DNA from: Thinopyrum elongatum
Taxonomy: Eukaryota > Streptophyta > Magnoliopsida > Poales > Poaceae
Assembly: GCA_011799875.1 (NCBI GenBank)
Contig: CM022301.1
Coordinates: 218,680,296 to 218,744,295 of the forward strand
Length of the DNA stretch: 64,000 nt
Direction of reading: 5' to 3'
The notes below the pieces were generated by a model, which saw only the letters and a list, made by a program, of their open reading frames with translations, did not search any database and had not been told where the DNA came from. The position numbers and the translations under genes were made by a program. Shown here in pieces: positions 20,730 through 31,625 of the stretch; within the stretch, counting starts at the first letter, position 1, and each line of letters starts with the position of its first letter.

Positions 20730-22306
20730 CTAGGAAACATGCCCGTGCGTTTCTACGGGGTGGAGGGGCAGTGGTTTGAGAGAGAGGGGTGCCCCGAGGA
20801 CTTCCATTGAGTGTATTTTTCTCAACTTTGAAGCACATTTTTCAAGAGTTCAATTACTAATTCAAATATTTTTTAAGTAAGAGCACATATGATGTTTTTC
20901 GTCCGACTTCAAGATGACATCATAGATTAGACTGTCAATATATAGTGACAACGCATATCTAAAAAAATCATACACGCAACACTTATGTTGAGTTACTGAT
21001 CTCACACAATAAAAATGTTTTAAACTTCACCTAGCACCCAACCATGTTGTGTGTGTGCTAACCGCGAAGTCCTTCTGGTATAGATGTATTAACTTCCTGT
21101 TCTGCCGTGATATATGCAGGATTCTTCATCGCAATTGAATCTTTGTTTAGTGTGTTGCGCCTCAATTCACGGCTAGCTGTAATTTGCTCCATTCTAGCTT
21201 TTTTTTCCTGGTTGCATATTTCTGCTTGTTTCATGCACACTTTTTTATCTTCTGTGTTGGCTCCATGTTTGCATATTTCTTCTTTCCTTGTGTGAATTTT
21301 TTTCCAACTGGGTCGAATCTTTTATTCTTTTGTTAAGTAGATAGGCTTCATGACGTTTTTTCAGTTTTTCTTTGTTGGTCATCGGTACATACCGCTCTTT
21401 TTCTTTTTTCCTTCTTTGTTCCTTGGCATCCATGACTCAAGATTGCCATCCAAATTGCTTGCATTCATTGCATGCATGAGAGTTTTGTATACTATATGAA
21501 TATGTTGTTGATTAAAAAGCTGATATAAATTTGCATCATAAATAGAGCATATGAGCTACTTATAAATAAATTTAATTATGCTAGAGATATGCATCAGAAT
21601 ATATGTGTTTTTTCATGCTGGGTATCATGTTTTTCCTTCAAGCCATTTAGAAAGCAGAAAAATGTTGACACAAACAGATGCAAATCCAACTTCTAGAAGA
21701 AAAAAAGTAGAACCAAACCCGGCAACTGTGTGCATGTAAATTTGTAGAAGAAAACAAATCCATGCACGGCGAGAAACAACTCAGGAGGGACGCGTGCATG
21801 CATTTGTTTTACCTTATTCAGTTGTAGATGACAATGATTCCATCAACCGTCTCATGACGTCGATGCGTATCGTTTGGCCGCACGCACCGCTGTCTATTCC
21901 TCCAACCTTATCTTCTCAGCCCCCTCCCTAATCATCCCCTGCCTCTCCCCAATGCCTACCTTCTTGTCACTCCCTCTCTATCTAGCGAGGGACCATGCGC
22001 AACACTCCCACTCCTCAATGGCTGCCGTTGTTCAATGCCTCTTCCCGCAGCCCAAATCTCCCGAGCCTCCTGAGCGCCTCCTCCTTCATCCACCACCTCT
22101 CCCGTGCCCCCACGCACGCCGCACCATCGAGAAACTCCAGCGTCTCCTAGATTTCTCCTTCTTCCTCGCCCCGCACGCCGCACCACCGAAACTCCAGTGC
22201 CTCCCAGATCCTCTCTCCTTCTTCCTCTCTTCCTCCCAGTTCTTTCTTTTTCACTTGGTAGTGAGCAGGAGCATGCAGGTAGGGAGCCCCGCCGCATCAC
22301 CGTCGA
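20730..22306 (-). mobile_element. Candidate non-autonomous Helitron inserted in gypsy C
   Basis: Read on the minus strand the element would begin TCGACGG at 22306 and end at 20730. The 3' terminus reads CCCCGTAGAAACGCACGGGC, then ATGTTTCCTAG, with a host T next. That is the plant Helitron pattern: a short GC-rich hairpin (stem CCCGT/ACGGG), about ten bases, then CTAG, inserted between A and T. On the plus strand the host reads ATGACTAA before the element and TGGATTATACGC after it. The 3' end is strong. The 5' end (TC) is a weak two-base signature chosen because gypsy-like sequence resumes there. Confidence 0.7.
21058..21433 (-). pseudogene. Helitron-associated basic N-terminal coding fragment, broken
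   Basis: On the minus strand, from 21433: MDAKEQRRKKEKERYVPMTN, KEKLKKRHEAYLLNKRIKD, then ERRNMQTWSQHRR and a stop. The next frame, 21240 to 21058, continues MCMKQAEICNQEKKARMEQI and KDSIAMKNPAYITAEQEVNT. The pattern of basic residues with R/Y-x-x-M-T and repeated R-x-x-R-R-E-A-Y resembles the N-terminal region preceding the Helitron-like-N and helicase domains of plant Helitron proteins, and its short repeats in related cereal genes. No Rep motif and no helicase motif follows, so only the start of the gene was kept. The assignment is by resemblance and is moderate. Confidence 0.5.
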
Positions 22307-23670
22307 TGGATTATACGCACTCACCTTTCCGCAATCTGCTAGCCTCTTCGGTACCGTGCATTGCCCTTTCTCACCTCGAGAGTCGATGCACACCGCTGGT
22401 GCATCCAAACCCCGTGATATGATACGCTCTATCACACATAAGCCTCCTTATATCTTCCTTAAAACAGCCACCATACCTACCTATTATAGAATTTCCATAG
22501 CCATTCTGAGATATATTGCCATGCAACTTCCATCATGATCATATACATCACTTGAGCTTTCATTGTCAGACTGCTTTGCATGATCATATAGCTGACATAG
22601 TATTTGTGGCTCAGCCACCGTTCATATTGTTTATACATGTTACGCTAGTATCATTGCACATCCTGGTACACTGCCAGAGGCATTCATATAGAGCCATATT
22701 TTGTTCTAGCATCGAGTTGTAATTTTGAGTTGTAAGTAAATAAAAGTGTGATGATCATCATTATTAGAGCATTGTCCCAGTGAGGAAAGGATGATGGAGA
22801 CTATGATTCCCCCACAAGTCAGGATGAAACTCTGGACAAAAAAAGAGGCCAAAAAGAGTCCCAAAAAAAGAGAAAACAAAAAATTGAGAGAAAAAGAGAG
22901 AAGAGGCAATGCTACTATCCTTTACCACACTTGTGCTTCAGACTAGCACCATGTTTTTCATATAGAGGGTCTCCTATGTTGTCACTTTCATATACTAGTG
23001 GAAATTTTTCATTGTAGAACTTGGCTTGTATATTCCGATGATGGGCTTCCTCAAATGCCCGAGGTCTCCTAGAGCAACCAAGTTGGATGCACACCCACTT
23101 AGTTTTCAGTTTGAGCTTTCTTACACTTATAGCTCTTAGTGCATCCATTGCATGGCAATCCCTACTCCTCACATTGACATCTATTGATGGGCATCTCTAT
23201 AGGCCGTTGATTAGCCGCGTTGATGTGAGACTTTCTTCCCTTTTTATCTTCTCCATATTAATCTCTACCACCGCATTCTATTCCACCCATAGTGCTATAT
23301 CCATGGCTTGCGCTCATGTATATCGTGGGGGTTGAAAAAGCTAAAGCGCGTTAAAAAGTATGAACCAATTGCTTGGCTCACACCGGGGTAGTGCATGATT
23401 TATATTTTGTGTTAAGAAGATGGAGCATGACAAGGCTATATGATTTTGTAGGGATAGCGCTCTTTAGAATTTTTATTTTGAAAGGCATGATTTTTGTTGC
23501 TATGCCAGAGTATTGATGTCTTTATGTCAAATTATAGATTACTGCTTTGAATCACTCGTGTCTTAATATTCATGCCATGATTAGATTACATGATCAAGAT
23601 TATGCTAGATAGCATTCCACATAAAAAATTATCTTTTTATCATTTACCTACTCGAGGACGAGTAGGAATT
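22307..23670 (+). mobile_element. Gypsy C 3' internal non-coding region
   Basis: Begins TGGATTATACGCACTC and runs to the polypurine tract without coding sequence. It contains a TGTAAGTAAATAAAAGTGTG block and an A/G-rich stretch at 22840-22910 (AAAAAAGAG repeats). The block from 22364 on is duplicated at 57824-59120. Confidence 0.75.
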
Positions 23671-23684
23671 AAGCTTGGGGATCC
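23671..23684 (+). promoter_or_regulatory. Polypurine tract of gypsy C
   Basis: AAGCTTGGGGATCC directly before TGATACG, preceded by ACTCGAGGACGAGTAGG, which corresponds to the same block in gypsy B. Confidence 0.85.
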
Positions 23685-25218
23685 TGATACGTCTATGTCA
23701 TATCTATATTTTTTGATTGTTTCATGCCAATATTCTACAACTTTCATATACTTTTGGCAACATTTTATATTATTTTGGGGACTAACATATTGATCCAGTG
23801 CCCAGTGCCAGTTCCTGTTTGTTGCATGGTTTTTGTTTTGCAGAATATCCATATCAAACAAAGTCCAAATGCGGTAAAAAATTACAGGATTTATTTTGGA
23901 ATATATGTGATTTTTGGGAAAAATAATCAATGCGTGACGATGCTCAAGGGGCCCACAAGCCCAAGTGGTGAGCCCCTCTACCCAGGGCGTACCAGGCAGG
24001 CTTGTGGCGCCCCTGTAAGGTGGTTGGGTCCCTCTTCTGCCGAAAGAAATATAATATCTAGAAGAAAATCCCCTCAAAATTTTAGCCCAATCGGAGTTAC
24101 GGATCTCCAGGAATTTAAGAAACGATTTTCGGCCAGAAAATAGGAACGCGAAACAGAAGATAACAGGGAGAGAGATCCAATCTCGGAGGGGCTCCTGCCC
24201 TTCGGGAACCATGGAGACCAAGGACCAGAGGGGAAACCCTCCTCCCATCTAGGGGGAGGCCAAGGAATAAGAAGAAGGAGGGGGGCTCTCTCCCCCTCTC
24301 TCCCGGTGGTGCCGGAATGCCGCCGGGGCAATTAACGTGTGACGGTCATCTACTCCAACAACTCCGTCATTTGCACCAACACCTCCATCACCTTCCCTCA
24401 TCTATATTTAGCGGTCCACTCTCCCGCAACCCGTTGTACCCTCTACTTAAACATGGTTCTTTATGCTTCATATTATTATCCAATGATGTGTTGCCATCCT
24501 ATGATGTTTGAGTAGATTTTTGTTGCCCTTTGGGGTAATTGGTGAATTGCTATGATTGGTTTAATTTGCTTATGGTTATGTTGCTATCCTTTGGTGCCCA
24601 TCATATGAGCGCGCGTGTGGATCACACCATGGGGTTAGTTGTATGTTGACAGTACTATGCATGGGAGGGCAAGAGTGATGGAAAATTATTCCTACCATAG
24701 AAATTGATTCATACGGGATTGAAGGGGGACCAATATATCTTAATGCTATGGTTGGGTTTTACCTTAATGAACTTTAGTAGTTGTGGATGCTTGCTAATAG
24801 TTCCAATCATAAGTGCATAGAATTCCAAGTAAGGGATGACATGCTAGCAGTGGCCTCTCCCACATAAAAACTTGCTATCAATCTAGTAACTTAGCCAATT
24901 GCTTAGGGACAATTCCGCAAATCCTACCACCACTTTTCCACACTCGCTATACTAACTTAATTGTTCTTTTAGTAAAACAACACCTATCTTTTATTATCAC
25001 ATTCTTTATTATCTTGCAAACCTATCCCTTTACACCTACAAAGTACTTCTAGTTTCATACTTGTTCTAGGTAAAGCAAACATTAAGTGTGCGTAGAGTTG
25101 TATCGGTGGTCGATAAAACTTGAAGATAATATAAATTCTACCTTTAGCACCTCATTGTGTTCGACACTCTTATTTATCGAAAAAGCTACAATTGATCCCC
25201 TATACTTGTGGGTTATCA
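23685..25218 (+). mobile_element. Gypsy C 3' LTR (1,534 bp)
   Basis: Opens TGATACGTCTATGTCATATC and ends CTTGTGGGTTATCA, the same terminus as 17654. It is two bases longer than the 5' LTR and differs from it by many substitutions and small indels, especially in the G/C-rich middle. The right flank is CCGGG (25219-25223), which does not match the left flank GAGCC. Confidence 0.9.
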
Positions 25219-25468
25219 CCGGGGTATAAGATACCTACTCGACCGAATGGAGTCGTATAGAGATACGATCTGCAAGGAGTTGCTTACCGGATAGGCACGT
25301 TGACTAGCAGTGATGCTAAAGCTCACTAGTCGCATGCGCTAGTCGGATCTTGAATCACTGAGAGTTTGCGGAGGGATGCCGACTTCACTGGGAGTATTTC
25401 TGTTTAAGGCTTGAATTACTCTACATAAACACATTGCTTAGTGTTTGCATATTTTTTGTTGTAGATCA
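25219..25468 (+). mobile_element. Leader of copia D (5' LTR missing)
   Basis: Non-coding sequence between the gypsy LTR end and the copia gag ATG. No copia LTR or primer site is found to its left; gypsy C sits there instead. The segment CTACTCGACCG and the repeated CTAGTCGGATC/CACTAGTCGC motifs fit an untranslated leader. Confidence 0.55.
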
Positions 25469-26162
25469 ATGGCACCACCTGGTTAACCCAACTTTGCATT
25501 GAAATCAATTCTGGAAATGAATAAAATGAATGGAACAAACTTTACCACCTAGTATAGAAATTTGAGAATTGTTCTCAAGCACGATAAAAAGGAACATGTT
25601 CTAGAGGATCCACTTCCAGAAGAACCTGCCGTTAATGCTAATGCAACAACCAGGAATGCCTACCAAAAACTCGTTGATGAATCAACATAGATCAGATGTC
25701 TGATGCTGGCTTGTATGGAGCTCGATTTGCAACAGCATTTTGAAAACGTTGAGGCTTTTGATATGATCAAGAGTCTCAAGAGCATGTTTTAGACATAGGC
25801 TAGGACTGAAAGGTTCAATGTCTGGCGATCCTTGATGGATTGTAAGCTGAAGGAGGGTGATCCACTGAGCCTGCGTGTGATCAAGATGATCGGATCCATG
25901 CAAGCTTTGGTTTAGTTAGGGTTCCCGCTCTTGGATGAGCTGGCTACCGATGCAGTTATGGGTTCTCTTCTGCCTAGCTATGGGACATTCATCTCAAACT
26001 ATCATATGCACGGCATGGATAAGAGCTCACGGAATTGCATGGTATGCTCAAAGTGGCAGAGCAGGATATTAAGAAAGGCACGCATCAAGTGCAAAATACA
26101 GTTAAGTTCAAGAAGATTTGGTCCAAGAAAAAGGTAAAGGCAAAGGGCACGGAGAAAGTTAT
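25469..26162 (+). pseudogene. BARE/Angela-like copia gag with stops, part 1
   Basis: The ATG at 25469 starts MAPPG-stop. The frame continues FALKSILEMNKMNGTNFTT, stop (25550-25552), YRNLRIVLKHDKKEHVLED, RCLMLACMELDLQQHFENVE and AFDMIKSLKSMF, with two stops at 25790 and 25796, then ARTERFNVW. Next come LLDELATDAVMGSLLPSYGT and NYHMHGMDK. These are the landmarks of BARE-1/Angela/WIS gag (start MAPP, W/YRNLRIVL, ARTERFNV, LATDxxxxSLPPSYxxFxxNYHMHG). At 26163 the frame is split by a solo LTR and resumes at 27566 as ISITEPKSGPNLKT. Several stops sit where the family has Gln or Trp codons. It encodes a capsid-like protein in active relatives; here it is a pseudogene. Confidence 0.88.
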
Positions 26163-27565
26163 TGATAACCCACAAGTATAGGGGATCGCAATAGTTTTCG
26201 AGGGTAGAGTATTCAACCCAAATTTATTGATTCGACACAAGGGGAGCCAAGGAATATTCGCAAGTATTAGCAGTTGAGTTGTCAATTCAACCACACCTGA
26301 AAGACTTAATATCTACAGCAAGGTGATCAGTAGCAAAGTAGTATGATAGTAGCAGTAATAGTAGTAATAGTAACAGTAACAGTTTTGTAGTGATTGTAAC
26401 AGCAGCAACAGCAAAAGTAACTTATTAAAGATCAATATGCGAAAAGCTCGTAGGCATTGGATCAGTGATGGATAATTGTGTTGGATGGCATTCATCATGT
26501 AACAGTTATAACCTAGAGCGACATAGAACTAGTTCCAATTCATCAATGTAATGTAGGCATGTATTCCATATATAGTCATACGTGCTTATGGAAAATAACT
26601 TGCATGACATCTTTTGTCCTACCCTCCCGTGGCAGCGAGGTCCATAAGGAAACTAAGGGATATTAAGGCCTCCTTTTAATAGAGAACCAGAACAAAGCAT
26701 TAGCACTTAGTGAATACATGAACTCCTCAAACTACGGTAATCACCAGAAAGAATCCCAATTATTGTCACCTTGGGGTATACAGATCATAACTTGTAATAG
26801 GCGCATATAGCTTGCAAGATAGGATCAAGAACACACATATATTCATGAAAACATAATAGGTTCATATCTGAAATCATGGCACTCGGGCCCTAGTGACAAG
26901 CATTAAGCTTAGCAAAGTCATAGCAACATCAATCTCAGAACATAGTGGATACTAGGCATAAAGCCCTAACAAAACTAACTTGATTACATGATAGATCTCA
27001 TCCAACCCATCACCGTCCAGCAAGCCTATGAAGAAATTACTCACTCTCGGCGGTGAGCATCATGAAATTGGTGATGGAGGAAGGTTGATGATGATGATAA
27101 CGTTGAATCCCCTCTCCGGAGCCCCAAACGGACTCCAGATCAGCCCTCCCGATGAAGAACAGGAGGTGGCGGCGGCTCTGTATCGTAAAACGCGATGAAT
27201 CCTTCTATTTGATTTTTTTCTTGGCGAATAGGTATATATGGAGTTGGAATTAGGGTTGCCGGAGGTCCAGGGGGCCACAAGCCAGCAGGGCGTGCCCTAG
27301 GGGGTAGGCGCGCCCCCTGAGCTTGTGGCTCCTGGGTGGCCCCCCTCTGGTATATTCTTCCACCAGTATTTTTTATATATTCCATAAAAATTCTTCGTAA
27401 ATTTTCAGGTCAATCCGAGAACTTTGATTTCTGCACAAAAACAACACCATGGCAATTCTGCTAAAAACAGCGTCCATCCGGGTTAGTTTCATTCAAATCA
27501 TGCAAATTAGAGTCCAAAACAAGAGCAAAAGTGTTTGGAAAAGTAGATACAACGGAGACGTATCA
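26163..27565 (-). mobile_element. Gypsy solo LTR with 5-bp target duplication, inside copia D
   Basis: Plus strand TGATAACCCACAAG to GACGTATCA; on the minus strand a 1,403-bp LTR starting TGATACGTCTCCGTTGTATC and ending GGGTTATCA. It is flanked on both sides by GTTAT (26158-26162 and 27566-27570). No internal region, primer site or polypurine tract adjoins it, so it is a solo LTR from recombination between the two LTRs of an inserted element. Removing it and one GTTAT restores the copia gag frame. It contains a trinucleotide-rich stretch at about 26340-26425 (AGTAATAGT, ACAGCAGCA). Confidence 0.95.
26340..26425. repeat. Imperfect trinucleotide (AGT/AAC/AGC) tract in the solo LTR
   Basis: Runs of AGTAGCAGTAATAGTAGTAA type followed by AACAGCAGCAACAGC. 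The same tract appears at about 61761-61835. Confidence 0.8.
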
Positions 27566-30111
27566 GTTATCTCCATCACTGAGCCCAAGTCAGGACCGAA
27601 CTTGAAGACCATTTGCTATCATTGCAAGGAACCTGGTCACTAGAAGAGGAACTGTAGCAAGTGGCTTGCTGAGCATGGCAAGAACACCGAAAGTGAGACT
27701 TCAAGCAAAGGTACACTTGTTACATATGTTATAGACATTTACCTTGGTGACATACCTAATAGCTCTTGGGTATTTGATACCGGATCAATAGTTCATATTT
27801 GCAACTTGATGCAAGGGCTAGTAAGAACTAGGCATGTGGCACAATGGGAGATTGACATCAGGGTCGGCAACAAAGTAAGAGTTGTTGCGCTGGAGGTCGG
27901 CATGATGCAGCTCCAACTTCCTTCCGGATTCATTATGGAATTGAATAATTGTTATTACATTCATGCACTTAGTCGGAACATTATTTCTGCCTCATGTTTG
28001 ATGAGTCAGGGTTATGAATTAAATTTAAAGGACAATGGTTGTTCGATATTGTTGAATGGTATGTTTCGCGGCTATGCACCGATTATTGATGGGCTATTTA
28101 TATTGAATTTAGAAATGGAACCGGTCTATAACGTGAATGTAAAGAGGCATAAGCCTAATGAGATAAATCCGACATACTTCTGGCATTGTCGGCTTGGACA
28201 CATTAGTACGAAACGCATGAAGAAGCTCCATGATGATGGGCTCCTAACTTTGTCCAACTTTGGGTCGTTCGAGACATGCGAATCATGCTTGCTCGGCAAG
28301 ATGACTAAGTCTCCTTTTGCAAAGAGTTGTGAGAGGGCGTCCGAGTTGTTGGAGCTTATACACAACGATGTGTGTGGTCCAATGAGCACGAGTGCCAAAG
28401 GTGGCTATTAGTACTTCGTGACTTTTACCGACGACTTGAGTAGGTATGGATATATCTATTTGATGAGGCACAAGTTGGAAATTTTTGAAAAGTTCAAAGA
28501 GTTTCAGAACGAGGTAGCAAGTCAGCTCGACAAGACTATAAAGCTTCTACGATCTAATCGTGGAGGTGAGTACATGAGCCAAAAGTTTGATAATCATCTG
28601 AAAAGCCGAGGTATAGTACCTCAGATCACACCTCCGGGTACACCATAGAGAAATGGTGTGTCAGAACGGAGGAATCATACCTTTTTCGACATTGTTTGAT
28701 CTATGATGAGCAAATCGGATTTATCCTTGTCATTCTGGGGATATGCTCTAGAAACTGCAACTTTTACACTCAACAGAGTACCATCTAAATCCCTAGACAA
28801 GACACCACATGATATGTGGACTGGGAAGAGTTCCAAGTTGTCTTTTCTAAAGATTTGGGGGTGCACAACATTTGTCAAGCGACTTATCTCGAACAAGCTT
28901 ACACCCAAGTCAGATAAATGCATATTTGTGGGATATCCGAGGGAAACCTTGGGATATAGCTTCTACAACCGCGAAGAGAACAAAGTGTTTGTTGCTCGAA
29001 ATGGGGTCTTCCTTAAGAAAGAATTTCTCGGGCGAGAGGGCAGTGGGAGGCAGGTGCAACTCAAAGAAGTTTGAGAACCACTTGGGGACAACACTCGGCT
29101 GGTGATGTGATCATACCGGAGTCTGTCAGGGAACCCGAGGTGGAAGCGGCACCACAACCATGCATGTCAGAAAGATTGTGCAGAGTGTGTGATGTGTTGT
29201 CGCTGGAAAGCGATGAGTTGGCTATGTATGCGGAAGCGATGGTGAGCTCGGATTCTGAGGCATGGTTGGAGGCCACGAGATCTGAGTTAAAGTCCATGGA
29301 TGAAAATCAAGTCTGGGACTTTGTTGATCCGCCGCCTGGCATCACTGCTATTGGTTGCAAATGGGCCTTTAAGAAGAAAACCGATGTGGATGGAAATGTT
29401 CAGATCCACAAAGCTCGGCTTGTCACTAAAGGTTATGGACAAGTTCAAGGAATTGACTACAACGAGACTTACTCGGCGATAGCAATGCTGAAGTCAATGA
29501 GGATCGTACTAGCTATAGCTGCATATTCGATTACGAGATATGGTAGATGGATGTCAAAATGGCTTTCCTTCACAGAAATTTAACCGAGGACGTGTATATG
29601 ATACAACCCGATGTTTTTTTTCTCAATCTGACTAGCGCTAGTAAGGTATGCAACCTTAAGAGATCCATTTATGGATTGAGGCAAGCATCTCAGAGCTGGA
29701 ATATTCGTTTTGATGAGGTCGTCACTGGTCTTGGTTTCATCAAAGTGAAGAGGATGCTTGTTTACACAAGCAGTTGAGTGGGAGCTTGGTAGTATTTTTG
29801 ATTTTGTATGTGGATGACATGCTACTAATTGGAAATGATGTTTCGATGCTGAACTCGGTCAAGGTATCATTGAATGGCAAGTTTTCGATGAAGGACCTTG
29901 GTGAGTCAGTGTATATTTTAGGCATTAAGATATATATAGATAGATCAAGGAGGCTGCTCGGCTTGAGTCAGAGCACGTACATAGATAAAGTGTTGAAGTG
30001 GTTCGACATGAGTGAGACCAAGAAAGGGTTCTTGCCTGTCTCACATGGTATAAGGCTAAGAGAGACTCAGATTCCTTCGACATCTGATGAGCGAAGCAGG
30101 ATGAAAGAATA
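27566..30111 (+). pseudogene. BARE/Angela-like copia pol, part 2 (zinc knuckle, protease, integrase, RT), 3'-truncated
   Basis: Domains in order: zinc knuckle CYHCKEPGH-stop-KRNC (27611-27655); protease SWVFDTGSIVHIC (about 27760-27800) with catalytic DTG; integrase zinc region WHCRLGHIS and CESCLLGK; integrase core with IHNDVCGP and LRSNRGGEY, where the family has SDRGGEY; the LSFWGYALETATFTLNRVPS block; LTPKSDKCIFVGYPRE; RT blocks WAFKKKTDVDGNVQIHKARL and LILYVDDMLLIGND with intact YVDD (about 29810). In-frame stops are at 27641, 28409, 28646 and 28697, and frameshifts occur near 29075, 29550 and 29775. RT stops at ERSRMKE (about 30107), where another LTR begins; RNase H is missing. In active relatives this polyprotein copies and integrates the element. 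Here the integrase Asp-to-Asn change and the stops make it inactive. Confidence 0.9.
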
Positions 30112-30393
30112 TGTGGTGCCCCCATGTTTGGTTTTGGTAATTGGTGACATTCTCTATGGACTAATGGTTGCCTTGAGTTATATTCGTAGGATTTGTCCAT
30201 AGGCTTTTCTTGAAGTCCATTTGTTGCTTTCAAGGAGTTTATGAGATGACCAAGGTGCTATTCAAGGAATTATCCAAAGATGGTCATGTAGAAGACAAGA
30301 TACAAGGTTGATCAAGACTAAGTCAAAGAGTGAATCAAGTTGATCAACACACAAAGCATAAAAGATGTACCATGAGGGATCAAATGATCCCAT
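30112..30393 (+). mobile_element. 5' end of another copia-type LTR, cut by the CACTA element
   Basis: Starts TGTGGTGCCCCCATGTTTGG at 30112, directly after GAATA of the copia RT, and runs to GATCCCAT at 30393, where the CACTA terminus begins. I recognise the opening as that of a common Triticeae LTR family. The rest of the LTR should follow the CACTA element but is not found in the window. Confidence 0.72.
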
Positions 30394-30412
30394 CACTACA
30401 AAAAAAAGACAC
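30394..30412 (+). repeat. CACTA terminal inverted repeat, left end
   Basis: CACTACAAAAAAAAGACAC, equal to the plant CACTA consensus start apart from the A-run length. Confidence 0.85.
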
Positions 30413-30444
30413 ATCCGTGACATTTTGGGCCGAACGAATTTTTT

Positions 30445-30545
30445 TTATGTCATGCTTATGACACTTCTATGACGATAATTTTGACAAAACCCGGTATCAT
30501 CATAGATGTGGTAGGCTCCTACTTCTATGACAAAATATCATGACA
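30445..30545 (+). repeat. Subterminal TATGAC-type motifs of the CACTA element
   Basis: Within 100 bases the short motif recurs as TATGTCATG, TTATGACAC, CTATGACGA, CTATGACAA and ATCATGACA. Subterminal repeats of this kind bind the transposase accessory protein in characterised CACTA elements. Binding here is inference. Confidence 0.6.
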
Positions 30546-30894
30546 GAAAATGGGCTTTTTGTCCTGGGCGGGCCGGAGACGCAGCTGCATGACATTCTTT
30601 GGGCCGTCCATGACGAAAACAACCGTGGTAGAAGCGAGGGCGAGGAAAATATTGGGGAGTTCCCGGTTCCCGGTTATGGTGGGTGGTCGGGGCCGAGCGA
30701 TGCATGAAGGGATTGCGCGTTTCTCTCGTACACATACGCGGGTGGGTGCGAGGCGTTGGGCTCTAACTGAACCCGAGCGAGGCGTTCGCCACGTTACTGA
30801 ACCCGAGCGATCGATCGATCCCTGGCTGTTAACTGAACCCGATCGAGCGATTCCTTCGCTACTGCTACTAACTGAAGCTGATCGAACCTGCTAC

Positions 30895-31300
30895 CTCTTG
30901 ATGAACAGTGAGCGTTGTTGGGGGTTGGATGAACAGTTCCCGGTGGGGGTTGGATGAACAGGACCCCGTGGTAGTAGAGGCCGTTGCCGCTGGATGAACA
31001 GGACCCCGATCGAGCCGGTTGGTGGTGGATGAACAGGACCCCGTGGAGGGCTGGTTGAACAGTAGCCGGTGGAGGGCTGGATGAACAGTAGCCCATGGAG
31101 GGCTGGTTGAACAATAGCGAGTGGAGGCTGGATGAATAGGAGCCCGTGGATGAACAATAGCTGGTGGAGGCAGGAGGGAGACGCCGTGGATGAATAGTCG
31201 CAGGTGGAGGCTGGAGGAGGTTGACGGTGGATGAACAGTACCCCCGTGGAGGCTGGAGCGAGGCAATAGATGGTGGATGAATAGTAGCCCATGGAGTCCC
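30895..31300 (+). repeat. Degenerate tandem array of TGGATGAACAG units
   Basis: About fourteen copies of a 20-35 base unit built around GGATGAACAG(G/T)A(C/G)CCCGTGGAGG. Orientation is constant and spacing variable. Open frames on both strands through this array (long Pro/Ser-rich minus-strand frames to about 31807) arise from the repeat and are not taken as genes. Confidence 0.82.
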
Positions 31301-31625
31301 GTTTTGCGGTACGCCACACCCCTCCTGATGAACAGGACCCCCATTTTGACCGAAGGAGGTCGAAGAGAAGTCTGTTTCCTCCGTTTTGCGGTACGCCACA
31401 CCCCTCCCGATCAACAGGACCCCGTTTCGACCATAGGAGGGCGAAGAGAAGTCCATTTCCTCCGTTTTGCGGTACGCCAGACCCCTCCTGGTGAACAGGA
31501 TCCCGTTTCGACCGTTGGAGGTCGAACAGAAGGCCGTTTCCTCCGTTCTATGGTACGCCAGGCCTCGTTTCGGCTGTTCCGTCCAAGCCGGTTGGCTCCC
31601 GATGAACAGGACACATTCCGTTGCC
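31301..31625 (+). repeat. Tandem array with an 81-82 bp unit
   Basis: Units starting GTTTTGCGGTACGCCA at 31301, 31383 and 31464, with a decayed unit at 31545. Each contains CTGATGAACAGGACCC-like and GTTTCGACCxxxGGAGG blocks. It shares the GAACAGGACCC core with the preceding array and so is probably derived from it. Confidence 0.87.

Noticed and set aside
21874..22435. Open frames on both strands, 140-180 codons, Pro/Ser/Arg-rich
   Set aside because: C-rich composition, frames open on both strands, and they cross the proposed Helitron edge at 22306. Kept only as possible captured DNA.
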